A model generated the notes under the pieces. That model had not been told where the DNA came from. It saw only the letters and a list, made by a program, of their open reading frames with translations, and made no database searches. A program made the position numbers and the translations under genes. 5,622 bases of DNA, from NCBI GenBank assembly GCA_026708165.1, contig JAPOVO010000480.1:1-5622 (forward strand), given 5' to 3'. Below, piece after piece: positions 1-5,528 of the stretch (position 1 is its first letter; every line of letters starts with the position of its first letter). This DNA is from Chloroflexota bacterium (lineage in GTDB: Bacteria; Chloroflexota; UBA11872; VXNJ01).

Positions 1-492
1 CCACATCGTCATATCGACGAAAATTGCCTCAAATTCATAGCTGCGGACAAGCTCGCGTAGGAGGTCGCGAATGTAGTCCCGGTATGGGGAGTTGGGGCAG
101 GCGAATCCATAGCGGCCCTGCATTATCCTGTCGTCTCCACCGGCGGGACGGACTCTCCAGTCGGGATGCTTCTCGTAGGCCCAGTTGTCCCAGATCACGT
201 GGAAATAGCAGACCGTGTGGAGGCCGTGGCGTCGACACTCTTCCAACACCTCTCCGAAGTAATCCCGATCTCCCATGTTTGAATGCGTCTCACCAACTTT
301 CGTGGGCCACAGACACAACCCGGCGCATGAGATCGCGTATTGCTGGTATGACTGAAAGCCGGCGTTTGCGATTGTCGCCACACACTCGACAGGATCGAAG
401 CGACTTAGCAAGTCGGGATGCCAATCGGGAACGTGCATATCCACGAGCAGACGACGATAAACATCATTCGGCCATTTGGTCACCTGACTCAT
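1..492 (-). CDS. Putative glycoside hydrolase, GHL6-like/alpha-amylase-type TIM barrel, N-terminal part (3' end beyond window)
   Basis: This open frame runs from ATG at 492 to base 1 without a stop, giving 164 N-terminal residues of a longer protein. The sequence matches what I recall of hypothetical glycosyl hydrolases of the GHL6 kind, which often carry a beta-galactosidase-type trimerisation domain further on. Supporting landmarks are LLVDMHVPDW (15-24), FDP (32-34), AISCAGLCLWPTKVGETH (53-70), the conserved KHPDWR (108-113), CPNSPYRDYI (132-141), and a strand ending in AIFVDM (156-161). D160 lies at a barrel strand end and is a candidate catalytic or sugar-binding acid; that is inference. 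No signal peptide is visible, so it is probably cytoplasmic and would act on imported or internal glycans. It is the last visible gene of the leftward set, 176 bases after the binding protein. GTG at 483 (residue 4) is an alternative start with better Shine-Dalgarno spacing. The substrate is unknown. Confidence is high for the gene and moderate for the family. Confidence 0.75.
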   Translation of the reverse strand, partial: MSQVTKWPNDVYRRLLVDMHVPDWHPDLLSRFDPVECVATIANAGFQSYQQYAISCAGLCLWPTKVGETHSNMGDRDYFGEVLEECRRHGLHTVCYFHVIWDNWAYEKHPDWRVRPAGGDDRIMQGRYGFACPNSPYRDYIRDLLRELVRSYEFEAIFVDMTMW

Positions 493-500
493 CCTCCTCC
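493..500 (-). promoter_or_regulatory. Strong Shine-Dalgarno that leaves the hydrolase start ambiguous
   Basis: On the minus strand GGAGGAGG directly abuts the ATG at 492. Spacing is only 0-3 bases to ATG, but 9 bases to the in-frame GTG at 483 (fourth codon). By spacing, GTG 483 may be the true start. Choosing it removes only three residues and no conserved motif. Confidence 0.6.
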
Positions 501-668
501 AACTTCCCCCGGTCGACTACCAGCTTCCCAGTACTTCAATGCCCTAACTTGCTTCACGGGCTCGTTCCGTAACCGGGGCCTGATTAGCCGCTCGTCTCTG
601 CAGGATTGCTCCCCATCAACCGTTCAGCAGGACCGGCCGGAGCGGTTTCTGTACTCTTCGGCAGTCCT

Positions 669-2576
669 CTAGCGCCGCCACTCGGCAATGTTCCACAAAT
701 CGCTGTCCCAGCCGTTCAGACGAATGCCGTACAAGGTATTCAAATGGGCAGCGACTCTTCCCCGGTTTACGATCGGAATCTCCGAATAGCTCTGTACAAG
801 AGCGTCGTTGAGTTGCTTGACAAGCGCGTCGCGTTCGGGCCCTGGCCGGGCTTGTGCCAAGCGTGAATACAGACGGTCGTATTCGAGATTGCACCAGCGG
901 GAATTGTTGTCGCTGGCCCAGTTGTTGTCCCTTGTCTGGATGTGGGCGCATGTCTGACCGGAAAGATACTGTTGGGGATCTACGCCGGAATCTTCCGTGT
1001 ACATCTGCACGTCGGCGAAGAACCTGCGGAACGACGCTTCCTTGTGAACGACTGGGTCGCCGCCAAAGAAGACTCCCGCGTCGTGGTGTACGAGAACTGT
1101 GTCAATTCCTATCTTTAGCCACCAGTCGCGAATCAGCGCCTGTGTCTCTTGCCGAATGAAGTTGGTTGTCGTTTGAAAAGTAATACGCAGAGACACTCCG
1201 TTGTATTCACGAATGCCGTCGCCGTCCGTGTCGAGGACGCCGTTTTCGTCGAGCAGCCGGTTGGCCCCTTCGATGTCCTGGGTGAGGCATGCGCCGTTTG
1301 CCGTGGAAACGTACCTCTGAGGACCGGCGATCATGTTGCAGGCGGCTTCGGCGGCGAAACCATAGAGACGTTCCGAGATGAGTCCCCGGTCGATGGCCAT
1401 CGACATCGCCTGGGAAATCGGCGTAAACGTCAGGAATGGATGGGAGTTCGTTCCGCCGAGGTATTCGGAGCGATTCTCCCCAAGCGCTGGGTCTGGGTTC
1501 GTGTGATTGACTACGATCCGTTCGACCAAGCTTCCTAAGGCGTAGACAACCTTGCCTCGCCCTGCCGCTTCCAGCTCGGCCAGTGTTTCGGGGACCACCT
1601 GTATGTTCCAGGCATAGTCAGCTTCGGCGAGTTCCAAAACGGCGCGGGCCGCAGTGACGGCGTCACCTCCTCCTTTGAGGACAACACGGTCGAAATAGGC
1701 TGGCTCGCCTCGGTAGAACGGGTTGCGCTCGTATACCGCCCCGTCGCCTTCCGTGAAGCTGATGATGCGATAGGGGCCGGTACCGAGAGGGGAAGTGTTC
1801 TGCGCCGTGCAGGTCACAGCCGCTGCACCGATGCACTTGGCGAATTGGCGACTGCTCATCACTGGCGAACCTGCTCCAACGAATGCGCTGTACGGATATG
1901 ACGTTGGCCCTCTAAAGGAGATTTTTACGGTGTGTATGTCAACGGATTCGACGGATTCAATATCGGCGAAGGCTCCGGCGCGAACGCAGCCCGTGTTTAC
2001 GTCGATGCAGTAGCGCCACGTGAACACTACGTCGTCGGCCGTCATTACGCTGCCATCCGACCATTTCAAATCCTCTTTCAGCCTCCAGGTAATCGACGTC
2101 AAGTCAGGCGAAACACCGCCGTTTTCTAGCGTCGGCACTGAGACAGCCAGTTTGGGTACGATTCGGCCGTCAGGGGAGTAGTTGGCTAGGGGCTCCAGGG
2201 TGATTGCACTCGCATCCCGGTCCTTGAAGCCGCTCGACAGATACGGTGAGGGCACCGATGGAGCCTGCCAGTACAGGATCGTCAGGATCTTCTCATCGGC
2301 GGGCGTGACAGCCGGCGTTTCCCCCAAGACTGACCAGGCAAACAGGGAGCGCGCGTCATCGCGGTGTTCGTTCCGGCAGGCTTCTTCGGCATCATCCCCA
2401 AAGACACGCTCATAAATCCCAACGTTGTGATGGTTGCCGAGAGACATCTCGACGATGTCGTTCAGTTCGACGCATGTCGACGGCCACTGTGCGCTCGCCA
2501 CCGTGGCGATAGCGACCGTTGCCAGCATCGCGGAAACAAGAGCGAGTGACAGTCTTATCCGATTGTGAGACGCCAC
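669..2576 (-). CDS. ABC transporter substrate-binding protein, family 5 (peptide/oligosaccharide type, SBP_bac_5), secreted
   Basis: This 635-residue extracytoplasmic solute-binding protein would deliver a ligand to an ABC importer. I chose the GTG at 2576 because GAGG lies eight bases upstream and because translation then opens directly into a Sec signal peptide: Arg6/Arg8, a hydrophobic stretch at 9-27, and an ASA|Q cleavage after residue 29. The in-frame GTG at 2618 adds 14 residues but has no ribosome site. Residues 30-93 are an extension before the core. Family 5 landmarks follow: WRLKEDLKWSDG (164-175), ADDVVFTW (180-187), GTGPYR (265-270), ERNPFYRG (283-290), AMSMAIDR (390-397), and the Asp-rich DTDGDGIRE (449-457). 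Length exceeds the roughly 500-550 usual for the family. There is no lipobox, so it is not an obvious lipoprotein. The mature protein has ten cysteines in five neighbouring pairs. No permease or ATPase genes are in view. Family members bind peptides, nickel complexes or beta-glucan oligosaccharides; the ligand here cannot be told. It follows the monooxygenase gene and precedes the hydrolase. Confidence 0.92.
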   Translation of the reverse strand: MASHNRIRLSLALVSAMLATVAIATVASAQWPSTCVELNDIVEMSLGNHHNVGIYERVFGDDAEEACRNEHRDDARSLFAWSVLGETPAVTPADEKILTILYWQAPSVPSPYLSSGFKDRDASAITLEPLANYSPDGRIVPKLAVSVPTLENGGVSPDLTSITWRLKEDLKWSDGSVMTADDVVFTWRYCIDVNTGCVRAGAFADIESVESVDIHTVKISFRGPTSYPYSAFVGAGSPVMSSRQFAKCIGAAAVTCTAQNTSPLGTGPYRIISFTEGDGAVYERNPFYRGEPAYFDRVVLKGGGDAVTAARAVLELAEADYAWNIQVVPETLAELEAAGRGKVVYALGSLVERIVVNHTNPDPALGENRSEYLGGTNSHPFLTFTPISQAMSMAIDRGLISERLYGFAAEAACNMIAGPQRYVSTANGACLTQDIEGANRLLDENGVLDTDGDGIREYNGVSLRITFQTTTNFIRQETQALIRDWWLKIGIDTVLVHHDAGVFFGGDPVVHKEASFRRFFADVQMYTEDSGVDPQQYLSGQTCAHIQTRDNNWASDNNSRWCNLEYDRLYSRLAQARPGPERDALVKQLNDALVQSYSEIPIVNRGRVAAHLNTLYGIRLNGWDSDLWNIAEWRR

Positions 2577-2584
2577 GTTCTCAA

Positions 2585-2588
2585 CCTC
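2585..2588 (-). promoter_or_regulatory. Shine-Dalgarno deciding the binding-protein start
   Basis: GAGG on the minus strand lies eight bases before the GTG at 2576. Nothing comparable precedes the longer in-frame GTG at 2618. The site therefore supports the shorter start, which also gives a normal-length signal peptide. Confidence 0.6.
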
Positions 2589-2619
2589 GGTAACGAGAAA
2601 TCGGGCAGTTTGCTGCACG

Positions 2620-2625
2620 ATGATA
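2620..2625 (-). promoter_or_regulatory. Possible -10 box for the binding-protein gene
   Basis: TATCAT on the minus strand matches five of six bases of the TATAAT consensus. It would give a leader of about 35 bases before the GTG at 2576. I find no good -35 at 16-18 bases upstream. This is weak, and the gene could instead be read through from the monooxygenase. Confidence 0.2.
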
Positions 2626-2674
2626 CATAGTCGACGATGCTTCTATGGACTCTCTCTCGGTTGTGTCCGAGTGT

Positions 2675-2723
2675 TGCCATCACGCTTGCTGCCGACCTCA
2701 GGTCGCATAGTCCGGCGATGGCA
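2675..2723. repeat. Nested inverted repeats between monooxygenase and binding-protein genes
   Basis: An outer 7-base inverted repeat, TGCCATC (2675-2681) and GATGGCA (2717-2723), encloses an inner 13-base palindrome, CGACCTCAGGTCG (2693-2705). In the leftward mRNA this lies about 48 bases after the monooxygenase stop. No T-run follows, so it does not look like an intrinsic terminator. It could be an intercistronic RNA structure or, for the inner palindrome, a protein-binding site. Confidence 0.35.
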
Positions 2724-2770
2724 TTTAGATTGAAGACTAACTCAGGCTCTTCGAGGAGTGTGACAATGGC

Positions 2771-3847
2771 TCAACCCTGAGTGACAGCCACCCGTTCGTC
2801 GACGAAGTTGGGCATTACCTCTTCCGCGAACATCTGGATGCATCGCAGGGCCTTTCCCTGCTCAAGTCCCGCCTTGCCGAATGTGCCGCGAATGGACCTA
2901 ATGCCCTTGGATCTAAGATTCTCGATCCTCTCGCTAACGACTTCGGGTGTTCCGATTAGAGGGAGCATTCCTTCCTTAAGCGCGCGTTTCGCTCCTAGCA
3001 GCCGATCCTCGTCCCGATTTGCCCAGTGCTTGAAGCCCTCGGGAATGGACCCGTCTGCGCGTCTCGGATTGCCTACCCTCCTGAAGACTTCGTTGATCTC
3101 ATCTTCGAGCCCGATCAAGTCCGATTTAGCCTCTTCCATGGTCGGCGCGACGTATATGTCAATGCCAACCGCCAGATCGATGTGCTCGTGCGGATGGCCG
3201 TAGTGCTCCATCCGCTCGTGCCAAAGATCCATAACCTGAGAGATTTGCCCCATAACCGCGGTCGGTCCACCGACGATTATCTCTAGACCCAGTTTGGCCG
3301 CGTAGTCCACGCTCTCAGGACTCGTACTCACCGCGATCGTAACCGGCAGCGGCTTTTGAATCGGCTTGGGAATTACCAACAAGTCTTCGACATCGACGAA
3401 CTGGCCCTTAAACGTGAGTGGACCGTCCTCCCAACACTTTCGGATGACATCCAGATATTCGCGAAACCTCGGTCTGGCCTCTTCGATGTTCGATCCCAGG
3501 CCGCGAAACTCTTGTGCCTGATATCCCGCTCCTATGCCTAGCGTGAATCTGCCGTTCGACAGGATGTCAATCGTCGCCGCTTCTTCAGCCACCATGATGG
3601 GATTGTGAAACGGCAGTACCACGACCGCACTTCCGATTCGCGCATTCTTGGTGCGCTGCGCAACGTAACCCAGCATCGACCAAATGCCGGAGATGATTCC
3701 GTGCCGGGAGAAGTGATGCTCGCCGAGCCATATCTCGTCCATTCCCAGCCTGTCCGCTAGCTCGACTTTCTCCATCACGTCGCTGATGCTTTGAGGAATG
3801 GAGACATCCGGGTGCCATCTGATGATCTCAAACTGACCGAATTTCAT
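2771..3847 (-). CDS. LLM-class flavin-dependent oxidoreductase (bacterial luciferase-like monooxygenase)
   Basis: This is a 358-residue cytoplasmic TIM-barrel oxidoreductase. Members use reduced FMN or F420 to oxygenate or oxidise organic substrates such as alkanes, sulfonates, ketones and heterocycles. Evidence is the N-terminal strand MKFGQFEIIR, the family signature EHHF (43-46) after LGMDEIWLG, the strand RIGSAVVVLPFHNP (70-83), the segment LSNGRFTLGIGAGYQ (96-110), the IPKPIQKPLPV region (159-169), and the C-terminal GTPEVVSERI followed by a segment IRGTFGKAGL. Length is typical for the family. The ATG at 3847 has AGGA seven bases upstream (3858-3855). The gene is divergent from the SDR gene across 170 bases and is first in the leftward set, ahead of the binding protein. 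FMN versus F420 use and the substrate cannot be decided from the sequence. The EHH motif and length look more like flavin-dependent luciferase-type proteins, which is inference. Confidence 0.93.
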   Translation of the reverse strand: MKFGQFEIIRWHPDVSIPQSISDVMEKVELADRLGMDEIWLGEHHFSRHGIISGIWSMLGYVAQRTKNARIGSAVVVLPFHNPIMVAEEAATIDILSNGRFTLGIGAGYQAQEFRGLGSNIEEARPRFREYLDVIRKCWEDGPLTFKGQFVDVEDLLVIPKPIQKPLPVTIAVSTSPESVDYAAKLGLEIIVGGPTAVMGQISQVMDLWHERMEHYGHPHEHIDLAVGIDIYVAPTMEEAKSDLIGLEDEINEVFRRVGNPRRADGSIPEGFKHWANRDEDRLLGAKRALKEGMLPLIGTPEVVSERIENLRSKGIRSIRGTFGKAGLEQGKALRCIQMFAEEVMPNFVDERVAVTQG

Positions 3848-3891
3848 CTCGCGTTCCTGCGGAGACCGCTAGGCGGCGGTTATGTTCCATC

Positions 3892-3905
3892 ATGCGTCGG
3901 CGCAT
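3892..3905. promoter_or_regulatory. Inverted repeat in the divergent control region (candidate operator)
   Basis: ATGCG (3892-3896), spacer TCGG and CGCAT (3901-3905) form a perfect inverted repeat. Directly beside it is ACTATA (3907-3912), which reads TATAGT on the minus strand (five of six bases of a -10 box); the overlapping TACTAT (3905-3910) is a poorer -10 on the plus strand. No convincing -35 accompanies either. The placement is what a repressor site near the start of transcription would look like, but the arms are short. No regulator gene is in the window. Confidence 0.3.
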
Positions 3906-4003
3906 ACTATATCGCGGGGAAACTGGCGGAGCGGGCGGCGTTTCGGAATGGTGTGGCCGAGTGCCATGCGTCTGCACCGCATTTCAGGAGCCAACGCAAA
4001 GCT

Positions 4004-4008
4004 GGAGG
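4004..4008 (+). promoter_or_regulatory. Shine-Dalgarno deciding the SDR start
   Basis: GGAGG lies nine bases before the ATG at 4018. The same frame is open back to an ATG at 3892, but that one has no ribosome site, and the extra 42 residues have no SDR character. Confidence 0.75.
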
Positions 4009-4017
4009 CTGAAACCG

Positions 4018-4803
4018 ATGCGCTTAGCCAGCAAGGTTGCCATTATCACCGGAGCCGCGAGCGGGATGGGAGCCGAAGAGGCAAGGCTGTTCGCCCGCGA
4101 GGGCTGCAGAGTAGTGATTTCCGATATCTCCGACGATTCAGGCAATCGAGTGGTCGAGGATATCCGCCAATCTGGAGGCGACGCTCGTTTTCTCCACACA
4201 GATGTGACGAGCGAGAAATCGTGGGATGCACTGATAGACGAATCGCTGGCGATATTCGGCGCGATTGACATACTTGTCAACAACGCTGGCCTCAGCGGCT
4301 CATACGTGACGGATGACGACGATCTCGATGCGTGGCACGCGCTGGTAAATGTGAACATGACGGGTGTCTATCTCGGCACGAGGGCCGTGTTGCCCGCAAT
4401 GAAAGAAGCTGGCGGCGGTTCCATCGTGAACATCTCGTCTGCTTCGGGACTCTTCGGATCCACTTTTGGTCATCCTGGATACCACGCTTCGAAAGGGGGA
4501 GTTCGGATATTCACTAAGGCTATGGCGTTCAAGCATGGTCCCGATGGAATCCGCGTGAACTCGGTGCATCCTGGCTACATGCCGCCTATGAGGTCGGCCA
4601 ATCCCGCGAGTAGCTCGGGAGGCCGATTGGTTGGATATACGCCGCTTCGGAGACGTGGCGAGACGGCGGATGTCGCAAACGCGGTGCTGTTCTTGGCTTC
4701 TGACGAGGCTTCGTTTATTACTGGTGCGGAGCTGGTCGTCGACGGAGGTCTGACTGCGGGCTATGGCGGCTATCCAGAATTGTCAGAGCAATGCACTCGG
4801 TAG
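4018..4803 (+). CDS. Short-chain dehydrogenase/reductase (classical SDR, FabG-like)
   Basis: This 261-residue cytoplasmic NAD(P)-dependent oxidoreductase interconverts an alcohol and a ketone or aldehyde. All classical SDR landmarks are present: TGAASGMG (11-18) for nucleotide binding, Asp36 at the end of the second strand (usually indicating NAD over NADP), D62-V63, NNAG (88-91), Asn113, Ser141 within IVNISS, Tyr155-x-x-x-Lys159, RVNSVHPG (179-186) and the C-terminal FITGAELVVDGG (233-244). The full Asn-Ser-Tyr-Lys tetrad is intact, so it should be active. The usual PGxIxTPM segment reads PGYMPPM (185-191), a small departure. The start at 4018 is set by a GGAGG nine bases upstream and by normal SDR length. 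It diverges from the monooxygenase gene and leads the rightward set, 191 bases ahead of the MaoC gene. The substrate is unknown. An alcohol made by the monooxygenase or a hydroxyacyl-CoA made by the hydratase would both be reasonable guesses. Confidence 0.95.
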   Translation: MRLASKVAIITGAASGMGAEEARLFAREGCRVVISDISDDSGNRVVEDIRQSGGDARFLHTDVTSEKSWDALIDESLAIFGAIDILVNNAGLSGSYVTDDDDLDAWHALVNVNMTGVYLGTRAVLPAMKEAGGGSIVNISSASGLFGSTFGHPGYHASKGGVRIFTKAMAFKHGPDGIRVNSVHPGYMPPMRSANPASSSGGRLVGYTPLRRRGETADVANAVLFLASDEASFITGAELVVDGGLTAGYGGYPELSEQCTR

Positions 4804-4848
4804 CGGCCCATCGACAGAGGTCAGATATTGTCGACTTGTCACACTACG

Positions 4849-4898
4849 CCAGTTCGAGACTGGTCACGGTGCCCTGCCAAGTCACATGACTTGTACAA
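4849..4898. promoter_or_regulatory. Cluster of inverted repeats upstream of the MaoC gene
   Basis: The 191-base gap between the SDR and MaoC genes contains three inverted repeats. They are CCAGT/ACTGG (4849-4853, 4859-4863), a 16-base CAAGTCA-CA-TGACTTG (4878-4893), and the overlapping palindrome TTGTACAA (4891-4898). The half-site GACTTGT also occurs at 4833-4839. TTGTACAA resembles the GT...AC operator core used by many GntR-family regulators. There is no T-run, so a terminator is unlikely. I find no convincing promoter; a TTGTCA at 4836 lacks a matching -10. Operator function is inferred. Confidence 0.35.
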
Positions 4899-4994
4899 CT
4901 CGGTTCGGCCATTGCCCTCAATCTGAGACGCGGAGATCTTTCACCGATATCGCATCAGTTTGGAGGTGTGTGCAGACGTCATGGAGAGGCAACG

Positions 4995-5528
4995 ATGTCG
5001 ATTAGAGATGGTTGGCGCGGGCGTTTCTTCGAAGATTTCGAGGTCGGCGACGTTTACCGGCATCCTCTCGGACGCACGATCACCGAGGCTGATAACACTT
5101 GGTTCACTTTGCTAACGATGAACACAAATCCGTTGCACTTCGACGCTCACTATGCGGGAAAAGGCGAGTTCGGACGTCAGTTGGTGAACTCAGCGCTCAC
5201 GCTGGCCATCGTCCTCGGTCAGAGTGTGACGGACACTAGCCAGAACGCGGTAGCGAACCTCGGGTGGGACAAGGTCCGCTTGACGCACCCGGTTTACGCG
5301 GGAGATACGCTGTATTCCGAGAGTCTTGTAGTCCACAAACGCGAGTCGAATTCGCGGCCGCACGCCGGGATAGTGAAAGTCAAGACGCGCGGATTGAACC
5401 AGCACGGCGACGTTTGTATCGAGTATCTCCGCACCTTCATGGTCTACAAGGCTGATTCCGCAATTTCCGACTCCACATTTCCGACTGCAGCGACACCAAT
5501 CACGGAAGGAGACGAGGACCTGGTTTGA
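4995..5528 (+). CDS. MaoC family dehydratase/hydratase (single hot-dog domain, itaconyl/mesaconyl-CoA hydratase-like variant)
   Basis: This 177-residue hot-dog-fold protein probably hydrates an enoyl-CoA reversibly in the cytoplasm. Landmarks are FEDFEVGDVY (12-21), GRTITEAD (26-33), the hydratase-2 type motif NPLHFDAHYA (45-54) with His48, VNS (64-66), NLGWDKVRLTHPVYAGDTL (88-106), and the closing strand KTRGLNQHGD...YLRTFMVYK (130-152). Classical (R)-enoyl-CoA hydratases such as PhaJ have the catalytic Asp five residues before this His. Here that position is Asn43 (TMNTNPLH), and the usual VHG is VNS. I recall this variant from a conserved subfamily, so it need not be a loss of function. 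The start at ATG 4995 follows GGAGAGG with five bases between. An upstream in-frame ATG at 4968 has no ribosome site and adds residues of no family character. The CoA-transferase start overlaps its stop, suggesting one pathway acting on CoA thioesters. Fold assignment is firm; the substrate is inferred. Confidence 0.9.
   Translation: MSIRDGWRGRFFEDFEVGDVYRHPLGRTITEADNTWFTLLTMNTNPLHFDAHYAGKGEFGRQLVNSALTLAIVLGQSVTDTSQNAVANLGWDKVRLTHPVYAGDTLYSESLVVHKRESNSRPHAGIVKVKTRGLNQHGDVCIEYLRTFMVYKADSAISDSTFPTAATPITEGDEDLV
5514..5517 (+). promoter_or_regulatory. Shine-Dalgarno for the TTG start of the CoA-transferase
   Basis: GAGG inside the end of the MaoC gene lies seven bases before TTG 5525. AAGGAG at 5506-5511 is too far from that codon. 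The site supports a TTG start overlapping the MaoC stop. Confidence 0.55.

Noticed and set aside
24..572. 182-residue plus-strand open frame at the left end
   Set aside because: It is Arg/Ser/Pro-rich without any family character and lies opposite the glycoside hydrolase frame, whose minus-strand translation has clear conserved blocks.
618..647. AACCG...CGGTT inverted repeat with an inner CCGGCCGG between binding-protein and hydrolase genes, considered as a terminator
   Set aside because: The stem is weak with a large interior, and no T-run follows on either strand, so I do not call an intrinsic terminator.
1149..1538. 129-residue plus-strand open frame inside the binding-protein gene
   Set aside because: It lies entirely antisense to a well-supported family 5 binding-protein gene, and its translation matches nothing I recognise.
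2577..2618. N-terminal 14-residue extension of the binding protein from GTG 2618
   Set aside because: There is no Shine-Dalgarno before GTG 2618, and it would give an overlong n-region. GTG 2576 has GAGG at proper spacing and a normal signal peptide.
3892..4017. 42-residue N-terminal extension of the SDR from ATG 3892
   Set aside because: No ribosome site precedes it and the residues have no SDR similarity. It would also place coding sequence over the divergent promoter region.
3984..4358. 124-residue minus-strand open frame antisense to the SDR gene
   Set aside because: It is Ser/Arg-rich shadow translation opposite a gene with a complete set of SDR catalytic motifs.
4836..4864. TTGTCA as a -35 box for the MaoC gene
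   Set aside because: It matches five of six -35 bases, but nothing resembling a -10 lies 16-18 bases downstream.
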